DNA of 55,646 bases from Mesorhizobium sp. ORS 3324 (GTDB lineage Bacteria > Pseudomonadota > Alphaproteobacteria > Rhizobiales > Rhizobiaceae): contig LM655188.1 of assembly GCA_000824825.2 (NCBI GenBank), forward strand, positions 269,561 to 325,206, read 5' to 3'. How positions within the stretch are numbered: the first letter of the stretch is position 1; each line of letters begins with the position of its first letter. This document shows positions 1 through 8,371 of this stretch, piece by piece. The notes below the pieces were generated by a model. That model was not told the DNA's origin. It was given only the letters and a program-made list of their open reading frames with translations, and ran no database searches. A program made the translations under genes and the position numbers.

Positions 1-257
1 GGGGCGGCACCGACATCGGCGATTTCCACGGAACCGCACGATGATGAAGCAGATCGAACCAGCATCTGCCGCGCCTTGTCGATCGCCATATATTCGAGCT
101 GGCCGCCGCCGATGGTGCCGAAGGTCGCCGATGCCGAAACGAGCATGAAGGCGCCCGCCTCGCGCGGCGTCGAGCCTTTCGTCGCCGCAACCTCGACCAG
201 CGCGACCCGGCCGGGCTGGCCGAGGAACGCCTTCAGGCTTTGCACTTTCGAGCTCAT
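1..257 (-). CDS. xdhC: Xanthine dehydrogenase accessory protein XdhC, N-terminal part (runs off the window)
   Basis: XdhC-family proteins bind molybdenum cofactor, promote its sulfuration and insert it into xanthine dehydrogenase. The visible N-terminal part carries the family signature: GSTPREAGAFML near residues 28-39, followed by GTIGGGQLE. The gene continues past position 1, so the C-terminal domain cannot be judged. It lies 62 bases after xdhB on the same strand and closes the uraH-xdhA-xdhB-xdhC order. A second in-frame ATG at 266 gives three extra residues. The GGGTGG stretch just upstream fits spacing to 257 better. Identity is firm; the exact start is less so. Confidence 0.88.
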   Translation of the reverse strand, partial: MSSKVQSLKAFLGQPGRVALVEVAATKGSTPREAGAFMLVSASATFGTIGGGQLEYMAIDKARQMLVRSASSSCGSVEIADVGAA

Positions 258-319
258 CGTCTGCATTTCCACCCAGGAAATATAGCGTTTTGTGCCCCGA
301 ATTGCACGTTTTGGCCGGC

Positions 320-2683
320 TCAGGCCGGTTTTGCGGCTTCCCGCTTCAGCCTTTCGATCGCCATCAGGACCCGCTCCGGCGTCGCCGGCGCGTCGAGGCG
401 GGGACAGATCTTGTAGTCCGCGACGCTTGCCACCGCATCGGACAACGCATGCAGCACCGACATGCCGTGCGGCAGCGGCGGCTCGCCCACCGCCTTGGAG
501 CGATGGATGGTCGGTTCATAGGCCGACGACCAGTCCGTCAGCTTGACGTTGAAGATCTTCGGCCGGTCTGAAGCGAGCGGGATCTTGTAGGTCGACGGCG
601 CATGGGTGCGCAGTCGCCCGCTATTGTCCCACCAGAGTTCTTCCGTCGTCAGCCAGCCCATGCCCTGGATGAAGCCGCCCTCGACCTGGCCGAGGTCGAT
701 CGCCCGGTTCAGCGAGCGGCCGGCATCGTGCAGGATATCGGTGCGCTCGACGACATATTCGCCGGTCAGCGTATCGACGGAGACCTCCGAGCAGGCCGCG
801 CCATAGGCGTAGTAGTAGAAGGCGTGGCCGCAGCCCTTGCTGCGGTCCCAGTGGATCTTCGGCGTCTTGTAGAAGCCGGCCGCGGAGAGCTGGACGCGGG
901 CGATATAAGCTTGCCTGACCAGGTCGTTGAAGGCGACTTCCTGATTGCCGACGCGAACCCTGTTGGGCAGGAAGACGACCTGGTCGAGCGGCACCTGATA
1001 CTTCTCCGCGGCGAAATCGGTCAGCCGTTTGCGAATCTGGCGGGCGGCATCCTGCGCCGCCATGCCATTGAGGTCGGCACCTGAGGAGGCCGCCGTCGGC
1101 GAGGTGTTCGGCACCTTGGCCGTGGTGGTCGCGGTGATCTTCACCCGGTCGAGATCGATCTGGAACTCCTCGGCGACTACCTGCGCCACCTTGAGGTGCA
1201 AGCCCTGCCCCATCTCGGTGCCGCCATGGTTCATATGCACCGAGCCGTCGGCATAGACATGCACCAGCGCACCGGCCTGGTTGGCCTCCGTCTTGGTGAA
1301 GGAGATGCCGAACTTGACCGGCGTCAGAGCCAGGCCGCGCTTGATGAAGCGGCTGTTGTTGTTGAACGCGCTGATCTCGCGCCGGCGCCGCGCGTAATTG
1401 GCGCTTTCCTCCAGTTCGGCGACGATGCGGTGGATGATGTTGTCCTCGACCCTCTGGTGATAGGGCGTGAGGCAGCGCTCGCCGACGGCGTCCATCGGGT
1501 CGTAGAAATTCAGCTTGCGGATCTCGAGCGGATCCTTGCCGACGGCGAAGGCCACCTCGTCGATGACGCGCTCGGCGCCGACCATGCCTTGCGGGCCGCC
1601 GAAGCCGCGGAAGGCGGTGTTGGAGACGGTGTTGGTGTAGAGAGGCACCGACTTCGCATGCACCGCCGGATAGAAATAGGCGTTGTCGCAGTGAAACAGC
1701 GCACGGTCGCCAACCGGGCCAGACAGGTCGGCCGAAAATCCGCAACGCAGCGCATAGGTGAAGTCGACGCCGAGGATATTGCCCTCGTCGTCGAAGCCGA
1801 CCTCGTAGTCGATGGCGAAATCGTGCCGCTTGCCGGTTGCGGTCATGTCCTCGTCGCGGTCGAGCCTGATCTTGACCGCGCGCTTCAATTTCTTGGCGGC
1901 GATGGCGGCGATGGCCGCGCACTGGTTAGCCTGCGTTTCCTTGCCACCGAAGCCGCCGCCCATGCGGCGCACCTCCACCGTCACGGCATGGCTCGGCACG
2001 CCGAGCGCGTGGGCGACCAGATGCTGAGTCTCGCTCGGCCCCTGCGTCGAGCAATAGACAATCACCTCGTCGTCCTCGCCGGGGATCGCCAACGAGACCT
2101 GGCCCTCGAGATAGAAGTGGTCCTGGCCGCCGAGCCACATCCGATTCTTGATGCGGCGCGGCGCGGCAGCGATCGCTGCAGCCGCATCGCCGCGCTTCAG
2201 GATGAGCGGCGTCGTGACCTGCTTGTCCTTGACCGGGTCAAGGTCCCAGATGTCGATCACGGCCGGGAGCTCGTCATATTCGATCCTGGCCAGGCGCGCC
2301 GCGCGGCGCGCCTCCTCACGGGTGTTGGCGATCACGGCAAAGATCGGCTGGCCGTAAAACTCAATCTTGCCTTCGGCGAGCACCGGATCGTCATGCATGT
2401 TGCTCGGCGACACATCGTTCTCGCCGGGCACATCGGCATAGGTCAGCACATCGACGACGCCGGGCGCCGAACGCACCGCCGACAGGTCGACGCTCTTCAG
2501 GGTGCCATGCGCGATCTTGGCGAGGCCGAGGCCGACATGCAGTGTGCCGGCCGGTTCCGGCATGTCGTCGATATAGACGGCAGCGCCGCTGACATGCTTG
2601 TGCGCGGAATCGTGCCGCTGTTCGGTGGCGACGCCGCCGACGATTTTTTCTGCTTTGAGGTTGGGGGTGGCGTGCTTGTTCAT
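320..2683 (-). CDS. xdhB: Xanthine dehydrogenase molybdopterin-binding large subunit
   Basis: This is the catalytic molybdenum subunit that hydroxylates hypoxanthine and xanthine to urate. The 787-residue product has the usual length and motifs: an N-terminal SGAAVYIDDMPEP segment of the aldehyde-oxidase/XDH 'hammerhead' domain, QGPSETQHLVA, the glycine-rich RRMGGGFGGKE, AFRGFGGPQG, and a late GQVEGGFIQGMGW with KAVGEPPL, which supplies the catalytic Glu region. Its ATG overlaps the stop of xdhA as ATGA, indicating translational coupling. A longer reading of the frame reaches back to 2866 but lies inside xdhA and is not needed. Confidence 0.96.
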   Translation of the reverse strand: MNKHATPNLKAEKIVGGVATEQRHDSAHKHVSGAAVYIDDMPEPAGTLHVGLGLAKIAHGTLKSVDLSAVRSAPGVVDVLTYADVPGENDVSPSNMHDDPVLAEGKIEFYGQPIFAVIANTREEARRAARLARIEYDELPAVIDIWDLDPVKDKQVTTPLILKRGDAAAAIAAAPRRIKNRMWLGGQDHFYLEGQVSLAIPGEDDEVIVYCSTQGPSETQHLVAHALGVPSHAVTVEVRRMGGGFGGKETQANQCAAIAAIAAKKLKRAVKIRLDRDEDMTATGKRHDFAIDYEVGFDDEGNILGVDFTYALRCGFSADLSGPVGDRALFHCDNAYFYPAVHAKSVPLYTNTVSNTAFRGFGGPQGMVGAERVIDEVAFAVGKDPLEIRKLNFYDPMDAVGERCLTPYHQRVEDNIIHRIVAELEESANYARRRREISAFNNNSRFIKRGLALTPVKFGISFTKTEANQAGALVHVYADGSVHMNHGGTEMGQGLHLKVAQVVAEEFQIDLDRVKITATTTAKVPNTSPTAASSGADLNGMAAQDAARQIRKRLTDFAAEKYQVPLDQVVFLPNRVRVGNQEVAFNDLVRQAYIARVQLSAAGFYKTPKIHWDRSKGCGHAFYYYAYGAACSEVSVDTLTGEYVVERTDILHDAGRSLNRAIDLGQVEGGFIQGMGWLTTEELWWDNSGRLRTHAPSTYKIPLASDRPKIFNVKLTDWSSAYEPTIHRSKAVGEPPLPHGMSVLHALSDAVASVADYKICPRLDAPATPERVLMAIERLKREAAKPA

Positions 2684-4167
2684 CAGGCCGCCTCGTTGCG
2701 TGACACCTGGAACGGCGCCCTGGTGCCAGTGGTTTCGACGTAGAAGCGCAGCAACAAGTTCTTGGCCGCCAGCGCCCGGTATTCGGCGGTCGCCCGCATG
2801 TCGGTAATCGGCGTGAAGTCGCTGGCGTATTCGGCCATCGCAGCCTCCACCGTCGCTTCGCTCCACGGCTTGCCTATGAGGGCCCTTTCAACCGCAGCCG
2901 CGCGCTTCGGCGTCGGCGCCATGCCGCCATAGGCGATGCGGATATCGGCCACGGTGCCGTCCTTAGCAAGGGTCAGATAGAAGGCGCCGAGCGTCGCGGT
3001 GATATCCTCGTCGCGGCGCTTGGTAACCTTGTAGACGGCAAAGTTCGTTCCCTTTGCCGGCACGGGCACATGGACCGTCTCGACGAACTCGCCGGGCTGA
3101 CGGTCCTGCTTGCCATAGGCGATGAAGAAGGCTTCGAGCGGGATCGTGCGGCGCGCTTCGCCTTTGCGAAGCGTCACCCGCGCGCCAAGCGCGATCAGCG
3201 GCGGCGGCGTATCGCCGATCGGCGAGCCGTTGGCGATGTTGCCGCCGATGGTGCCCATGTTGCGCACCTGGTCGCCGCCGATGCGGTCGACCAGCGGTCC
3301 CAATGCCGGGATGCCCTTGGACAGCGTCTCGAAGGCCTCTGTGTAGGTTACGCCGGCGCCGATGGTGATCATGCCATCTGTCTCTGACATCGTGCGCAGG
3401 CCGTCGAGACCACCGATGAAGATCGCCGGCGAGATGTCGCGCATATGCTTGGTGACCCACAGACCGACATCGGTCGAACCGGCAACGATGGTGGCGCCTG
3501 GCTCCTTCTCCAGCAAGGTGGCGAAATCGTCGACACCGGCCGGCACGATCAGCCGCCTCTTGCCGGAGCCGACCTCGACCCTGGCGCCGTCGCGCAGCGC
3601 TTCCAGCCGTGCGGTGATATTCTTGCGTTCCACCGCCAGCGGGTCGTTCACCGCTTGGCCGTAGGTCGAAATGGCGCGGGCGGCGCGCATGATCGCCTCA
3701 TAACCTGTGCAGCGGCAGAGATTGCCCTGCAGCGCCTTTTCGATCGTCGCATCGGAGGGGTTGGGTGTCCGCATCCACAGCGCGTATAGCGACATGATGA
3801 AGCCCGGCGTGCAGAAGCCGCATTGCGAGCCGTGGAAATCCACCATCGCCTGCTGCACGGGGTGAAGCTGTTCGCCATTGCCGCGCAGATGCTCGATGGT
3901 GACGACATGCGTGCCGTCGAGCGAGCCCATGAAGCGGATGCAGGCGTTGACGCTTTCATAGACCAGGCCTTCGGCAGCAAGCTTGCCGACCAGCACCGTG
4001 CAGGCGCCGCAATCGCCCTCGGCGCAGCCTTCCTTGGTGCCGCGCAGCGAGCGGTTGAGCCGCAGCCAGTCGAGCAGCGTCGCGTCAGGCGCAATGTCGC
4101 TCAGCGCGACGTCGGCACCGTTGAGGATGAAGCGTATTTCGTTCCGGGTTTTGATCTCTGCCATCAC
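2683..4167 (-). CDS. xdhA: Xanthine dehydrogenase small subunit (2Fe-2S and FAD domains)
   Basis: This is the electron-transfer subunit of a bacterial two-subunit XDH (494 residues). The N-terminus is a plant-type [2Fe-2S] domain with GCAEGDCGACTV. It is followed by the second [2Fe-2S] domain with QCGFCTPGFIMSLYAL and NLCRCTGYEAI. The FAD-binding domain begins around residue 190 with TIVAGSTDVGLWVTK and continues with MGTIGGNIANGSPIGDTPP. Electrons from the molybdenum subunit pass through both clusters to FAD and NAD+. Translation probably starts at 4167 or the adjacent ATG at 4164, directly after the uraH stop, so uraH, xdhA and xdhB form one tight operon. Confidence 0.96.
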   Translation of the reverse strand: MMAEIKTRNEIRFILNGADVALSDIAPDATLLDWLRLNRSLRGTKEGCAEGDCGACTVLVGKLAAEGLVYESVNACIRFMGSLDGTHVVTIEHLRGNGEQLHPVQQAMVDFHGSQCGFCTPGFIMSLYALWMRTPNPSDATIEKALQGNLCRCTGYEAIMRAARAISTYGQAVNDPLAVERKNITARLEALRDGARVEVGSGKRRLIVPAGVDDFATLLEKEPGATIVAGSTDVGLWVTKHMRDISPAIFIGGLDGLRTMSETDGMITIGAGVTYTEAFETLSKGIPALGPLVDRIGGDQVRNMGTIGGNIANGSPIGDTPPPLIALGARVTLRKGEARRTIPLEAFFIAYGKQDRQPGEFVETVHVPVPAKGTNFAVYKVTKRRDEDITATLGAFYLTLAKDGTVADIRIAYGGMAPTPKRAAAVERALIGKPWSEATVEAAMAEYASDFTPITDMRATAEYRALAAKNLLLRFYVETTGTRAPFQVSRNEAA

Positions 4168-4542
4168 TCAACTCCCGCGATAGGTCGAGTAGCCGTAGGG
4201 CGAAATCAAGAGGGGGACATGATAATGCCGCTCCTCCGCCATGCCGAACCGGATCGGCACGATGTCGAGGAAAGCGGGCTGCGGCAGACTGATGCCTTGG
4301 CCGCGCAAATAGTCGCCGGCAGCGAAGACCAGCTCATATTCGCCGGTGCGGAAATCGGCTCCCGCAAGCAGCGGCGCGTCGCAGCGGCCGTCGTCGTTGG
4401 TGGTGACGGTCTTGAGATGCGTGCGGCCCTGCCGCTCGATGCGGAAAAGCTCGATCGAGAGGCCCTTGGCCGGCCTGCCGGTCGCGGTGTCGAGCACATG
4501 GGTCGTCAGGCGCCCGCCATCGGCTTTCGACGTTTCTGCCAC
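4168..4542 (-). CDS. uraH: 5-hydroxyisourate hydrolase
   Basis: This transthyretin-related enzyme hydrolyses 5-hydroxyisourate, the product of uricase, to OHCU. The 124-residue product has both diagnostic ends: [14 protein letters not shown] near residue 12 (catalytic His) and the C-terminal YRGS tetrapeptide, which separates the enzymes from true transthyretins. A central Arg-rich strand is also present. It is the first gene of the minus-strand operon and abuts xdhA. It faces the plus-strand ureide genes across a 174-base divergent gap (4543-4716) that should hold both promoters; I could not identify an operator there. Confidence 0.94.
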   Translation of the reverse strand: MAETSKADGGRLTTHVLDTATGRPAKGLSIELFRIERQGRTHLKTVTTNDDGRCDAPLLAGADFRTGEYELVFAAGDYLRGQGISLPQPAFLDIVPIRFGMAEERHYHVPLLISPYGYSTYRGS

Positions 4543-4716
4543 TGCCGCCTCCCACTCCGGTAGTCGAACGTTTCCAAGTCAATTGTGCGCCAATTAAAGG
4601 CGATGCATAAGTCCCGGTCGAGCGGAGTGCGGCAAAAAGCACTTTCAAAAATTTTCGGGGGAATGCTGGGGCACTCCTTTCGATATCTTCATCTCAACAA
4701 TCGGGCAGGAGCGATC

Positions 4717-6141
4717 ATGCGTTACGAACGGGACATGCGCGGTTACGGGGCCAATCCGCCGGATCCGAAATGGCCCGGCGGCGCCTATGTCGCAGTGCAG
4801 TTCGTCGTCAACTATGAAGAAGGCGGCGAAAACTGCGTGCTGCATGGCGACAAGGCCTCGGAAGCCTTCCTGTCCGAGATCGTCGGTGCCGCCCCCTGGG
4901 TTGGCCAGCGCCACTGGAACATGGAATCGATCTACGAATATGGCGCCCGGGCCGGCTTCTGGCGGCTACACCGTCTGTTCACCGAAGCCAAGGTGCCGGT
5001 GACCTGCTACGGCGTCGCCACCGCGCTCGCGCGCTCGCCCGACCAGGTCACGGCGATGCAGGAGGCGGGCTGGGAGATCGCCTCGCACGGACTGAAATGG
5101 ATAGACTATCGCGACCACAGCGCGGAGGATGAGCGGCGCGACCTCGAAGAGACGATTAGGCTGCACTACGAGGTGACCGGCGCGCGGCCGACCGGCTGGT
5201 ACACCGGCCGCACCTCGGTCAACACGGTGCGGCTCGTCGCCGAGGAAGGCGGCTTCGACTACGTCTCCGACACCTATGACGACGAACTGCCCTACTGGTT
5301 CGATCGCGACGGGCTGGAGAAGCCGCAGCTCATCATCCCCTACACGCTCGATGCCAACGACATGCGTTTTGCCACGCCGCAAGGCTTCAACTCGGGCGAC
5401 CAGTTCTTCGCCTATCTGAAGGATAGTTTCGACACGCTCTATGCAGAGGGCAAGGCGGGGCGGCCGCGCATGATGAATATCGGCCTGCACTGCCGGCTGG
5501 TCGGCCGTCCGGGCCGCGTCGCGGCGCTGAAGCGCTTCGTCGACTATGTGAAGTCGCACGACAAGGTGTGGCTGACGCGGCGCATCGACATCGCCAAGCA
5601 TTGGCGCGAGACGCATCCTTACCAGGCGCCCGCGCTGCGCCCGTCGCGAATGGAATTCGAGGAATTCGTGCATGCTTTCGGCGGCGTGTTCGAGCATTCG
5701 CCGTGGATCGCCGAGCGCGCCTACGAGCTGGAGCTCGGGCCCGCGCATGACAGCGCCGGCGGCCTGCACAACGCGCTCTGCCGCGTTTTCCGCACGGCGA
5801 GCGAGGCCGAGCGGCTTTCGGTGCTCAACGCCCATCCCGACCTTGCCGGCAAGCTGGCGGCCGCCAAGCGGCTAACGCCGGAATCGGCCAAGGAGCAGGC
5901 CTCCGCCGGGCTCGATGCGCTGACCGACAAGGAGCGCGAACTATTCTCCAAGCTCAACGCCGCCTACGTCACTACGTTCGGCTTCCCCTTCATCATCGCG
6001 GTCAAGGGCAAGACCAAGGACGAGATCCTGGCGGAGTTCGAGGCGCGCATCGGCAACAGCCGCAGCAATGAGTTCGAGACCGCCTGCAGACAGGTCGAGC
6101 GCATCGCGCTGCTTCGGCTGAGAGACATGCTCCCGCAATAG
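4717..6141 (+). CDS. Bifunctional allantoinase (PuuE type) / OHCU decarboxylase fusion
   Basis: One 474-residue frame joins two ureide enzymes. Residues about 20-300 are a polysaccharide-deacetylase-fold allantoinase of the PuuE type (GQRHWNMESIYEYG, EIASHGLKWIDY, GWYTGRTSVNT, NIGLHCRLVGRPGR), which opens allantoin to allantoate. Residues about 311-474 are an OHCU decarboxylase (UraD) with NAHPDLAGKL, containing the catalytic His at 373, and FGFPFIIAV at 421-429. UraD makes S-allantoin, so the fusion joins consecutive steps. The ATG at 4717 follows a GGCAGGA ribosome site; an upstream extension to 4585 has no homology-like character. No frameshift is needed to link the halves. Confidence 0.94.
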   Translation: MRYERDMRGYGANPPDPKWPGGAYVAVQFVVNYEEGGENCVLHGDKASEAFLSEIVGAAPWVGQRHWNMESIYEYGARAGFWRLHRLFTEAKVPVTCYGVATALARSPDQVTAMQEAGWEIASHGLKWIDYRDHSAEDERRDLEETIRLHYEVTGARPTGWYTGRTSVNTVRLVAEEGGFDYVSDTYDDELPYWFDRDGLEKPQLIIPYTLDANDMRFATPQGFNSGDQFFAYLKDSFDTLYAEGKAGRPRMMNIGLHCRLVGRPGRVAALKRFVDYVKSHDKVWLTRRIDIAKHWRETHPYQAPALRPSRMEFEEFVHAFGGVFEHSPWIAERAYELELGPAHDSAGGLHNALCRVFRTASEAERLSVLNAHPDLAGKLAAAKRLTPESAKEQASAGLDALTDKERELFSKLNAAYVTTFGFPFIIAVKGKTKDEILAEFEARIGNSRSNEFETACRQVERIALLRLRDMLPQ

Positions 6142-6151
6142 GCTTCAACAC

Positions 6152-7015
6152 ATGGATATGATGAAAATGGCCGAGCGAACCTATTACGCGCCGCATGGCG
6201 GCCATCCCGGCCAGACCGAGCTCCTGACAGGCCGCGCCGTGTTCACGGAAGCCTATGCCGTCATCCCCAAGGGCGTGATGCAGGACATCGTCACCAGCCC
6301 CCTGCCCTTCTGGGAAAAGACAAGGGCCTGGATCATCGCAAGGCCGCTGTCGGGCTTCGCCGAGACGTTTTCGCAGTACATCGTCGAGGTCCTGCCCGGC
6401 GGCGGCAGCGACCGGCCGGAACTCGACGCCAAAGCCGAGGGCGTGCTGTTCGTGGTAGAGGGCGAGCTCACCGTCTCGCTCGCCGGCAACAAGCATGTGC
6501 TTGCCCCGGGCGGCTTCGCCTTCCTGCCGCCGGCGAGCGGCTGGACGGTGCGAAACGAGAGCGGCGAGCCCGTCCGCTTCCATTGGATCCGCAAGGCCTA
6601 CGAGGCGGTCGACGGCCTCGACATGCCGGAAGCCTTCTTCACCAACGAGCAGCAGATCGAGCCGAGCCCGATGCCCGGCACGGAAGGGTGCTGGGCAACG
6701 ACCCGCTTCGTCGACCCGGCCGACATGCGCCATGACATGCATGTCACCATCGTGACGCTGAAACCCGGCGCGGTCATTCCCTTTGCCGAGACGCACGTGA
6801 TGGAGCACGGGCTCTACGTGCTCGAAGGCAAGGCCGTCTACCGCCTCAACCAGGACTGGGTCGAGGTCGAGGCCGGCGATTTCATGTGGCTGCGCGCCTT
6901 CTGCCCGCAGGCCTGCTATGCCGGCGGTCCCGGCAACTTCCGCTATCTGCTCTATAAGGACGTCAACCGGCATGCCGGGCTCGGCGGCGCCGCCATCGGG
7001 GCTCGCGCGCGGTGA
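6152..7015 (+). CDS. allE: (S)-ureidoglycine aminohydrolase, bicupin
   Basis: The 287-residue protein has two cupin domains. The first holds GVLFVVEGELTVSLAG (about residues 98-112) and the second holds THVMEHGLYVLEGKAVYRL, ending in a manganese-binding cupin typical of AllE/YlbA. These enzymes release ammonia from S-ureidoglycine to give S-ureidoglycolate. It begins 10 bases after the puuE-uraD fusion and overlaps allA by GTGA, so it is part of the same operon. Several in-frame ATGs (6152, 6158, 6161, 6167) make the start uncertain by up to five residues. The enzyme that makes its substrate, allantoate amidohydrolase, is not in the window. Confidence 0.88.
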   Translation: MDMMKMAERTYYAPHGGHPGQTELLTGRAVFTEAYAVIPKGVMQDIVTSPLPFWEKTRAWIIARPLSGFAETFSQYIVEVLPGGGSDRPELDAKAEGVLFVVEGELTVSLAGNKHVLAPGGFAFLPPASGWTVRNESGEPVRFHWIRKAYEAVDGLDMPEAFFTNEQQIEPSPMPGTEGCWATTRFVDPADMRHDMHVTIVTLKPGAVIPFAETHVMEHGLYVLEGKAVYRLNQDWVEVEAGDFMWLRAFCPQACYAGGPGNFRYLLYKDVNRHAGLGGAAIGARAR

Positions 7016-7503
7016 CCCGCATCGTCGCCAAGCCGCTGACGCGCGAAAACTTTGCGCCCTTCGGCGACGTCATCGACATGGGCGGCGACAACCGCTACCC
7101 GATCAATGGCGGCAAGGCGATGCGCTATCACGACCTCGCCACGGCGGAAGCCGCAGGGCCGAACGCGCGCGTGCTGATCTCGATGGTGCGCGGCACCCCC
7201 TACGAGATGCCGCTCAAGCTCACCATGGTCGAGCGCCATCCGCTCGGTAGCCAGGCCTTCATTCCGTTGTCGCCGCGCCCATTCCTGGTCGTCGTCTGCC
7301 ATGACACCAAGGACGGCCCGGGCGAGCCGCATGCCTTCATCACCGCCCCCGGACAGGGCATCAACTACCGGCGCAACCTTTGGCACGGCGTGCTGACGCC
7401 GATCGGCGAGGAGCAGGATTTTCTGATCGTCGACCGCGGCGGCGACGGCTCCAACCTCGAAGAGTGCCATTTCTCGCACCCTTACGAGATACACCTTCCC
7501 TGA
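7012..7503 (+). CDS. allA: Ureidoglycolate lyase
   Basis: AllA splits ureidoglycolate to glyoxylate and urea, the last step of this branch. The 163-residue product shows family landmarks: PLTRENFAPFGDVI at the N-terminus, the MVERHPLGSQAFIPL core, PFLVVVC, and the GINYRRNLWHGVLTPI strand near the end. Translation starts at a GTG that overlaps the allE stop as GTGA, which implies coupled translation. Length and order are normal for the family. Confidence 0.93.
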   Translation: MTRIVAKPLTRENFAPFGDVIDMGGDNRYPINGGKAMRYHDLATAEAAGPNARVLISMVRGTPYEMPLKLTMVERHPLGSQAFIPLSPRPFLVVVCHDTKDGPGEPHAFITAPGQGINYRRNLWHGVLTPIGEEQDFLIVDRGGDGSNLEECHFSHPYEIHLP

Positions 7504-7520
7504 ACGCTCCGGCTTTTCCG

Positions 7521-8114
7521 ATGACCGACACCTCGCTGATCGACCGCCTGCTCGACGTGATCGAGCACGACATCGTGCCGAAGACCGCTGAAGGGGTTGC
7601 CCACGGCAACAAGCTGTTCGGTGCCGCGATTCTCAGGAAGGAAGACCGCTCTCTGGTGATCGCCGAGACCAACAACGAGACGGAGAATCCGCTCTGGCAC
7701 GGCGAGGTGCACTGCCTGAAGCGCTTCTACGAAATGCCGAAAGCCGAGCGCGTAGACACCAAGGACGCGCTGTTCCTCGCCACGCACGAGCCCTGCTCGC
7801 TCTGCCTGTCGGCGATCACCTGGACCGGCTTCGACAATTTCTACTACCTCTTCAGCCACGAGGACTCACGTGACTCTTTCGCCATCCCGCACGACCTCAA
7901 GATCCTGAAGGAGGTCTTCACCCTCGACCCCGGCGGCTACAATGCCGAGAACGCTTATTGGAAGAGCTTTTCGATTCGCCGGCTGGTGCGCGCTCTGCCG
8001 GAGGCGGACCGCAAGCGGCTGGAGGCAAGGATCGGGAAAATCTCCGCGCGCTACGATGAACTCTCCGGCACCTACCAGGCGAGCAAGGCCGAGAACGACA
8101 TCCCGCTGAGCTGA
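7521..8114 (+). CDS. Nucleoside/base deaminase of the cytidine-deaminase fold
   Basis: This is a 197-residue zinc deaminase. The zinc-site motifs are HGEVHC at 60-65, where most relatives have HAE or HVE, and PCSLC at 91-95. It starts 17 bases after allA, so it is probably the last gene of the ureide operon. Feeding purine rings into the pathway, for example as a guanine deaminase, would fit that position, but the sequence does not prove the substrate. The C-terminal 60 residues are longer than in short guanine deaminases. The ATG at 7521 is the first that leaves allA intact. Family call is firm; substrate is open. Confidence 0.8.
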   Translation: MTDTSLIDRLLDVIEHDIVPKTAEGVAHGNKLFGAAILRKEDRSLVIAETNNETENPLWHGEVHCLKRFYEMPKAERVDTKDALFLATHEPCSLCLSAITWTGFDNFYYLFSHEDSRDSFAIPHDLKILKEVFTLDPGGYNAENAYWKSFSIRRLVRALPEADRKRLEARIGKISARYDELSGTYQASKAENDIPLS

Positions 8115-8144
8115 AGGCGAAGCCGGTAACCGTTAAGGCTGGCT

Positions 8145-8264
8145 CTGCCCCTCATCCGCCTGCCGGCACCCTCTCCCCGTGAAGAACGGGGAGAAGGGGC
8201 AAGCTTCGGCGTCGGCGCCCCCCTCTCCCCGTTCTTCACGGGGAGAGGGTAAGGGTGAGGGGCA
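8145..8264. repeat. CTCTCCCCGT/ACGGGGAGAG palindromic element, copy 1
   Basis: A compound inverted repeat. It opens with CTGCCCCTCATCCGCCTGCC and a short hairpin (CTCCCCGT/ACGGGGAG). It closes with a second hairpin CTCTCCCCGT/ACGGGGAGAG and the mirrored AGGGTGAGGGGCAG. The outer halves are therefore complementary, so the whole unit can fold on itself. Related copies lie at 16507-16641 and 45441-45628. It fills most of the 257-base gap between the deaminase and the CocE-type hydrolase. No coding potential. Confidence 0.85.
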
Positions 8265-8371
8265 GCTCCGGGCCTCGGGGATTGTCGCTAGCGGGACAGG
8301 TCGCATAATCCGCTGCGCCAGGTCGCGAATAGCGATTGAAAGTCGTCGACGGGCAAGGCGTTATGCGGCCC

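Noticed and set aside
1196..2743. 515-residue plus-strand frame
   Set aside because: Antisense of xdhB; same low-complexity composition as other shadows.
4585..4716. 44-residue N-terminal extension of the allantoinase fusion
   Set aside because: It lies in the divergent promoter gap, lacks a ribosome site and has no family character; ATG 4717 has both a site and the normal start of PuuE proteins.
8145..8264. Possible CRISPR-like repeats
   Set aside because: The repeats are palindromic pairs without evenly spaced units or spacers of constant length, and no cas genes are present.
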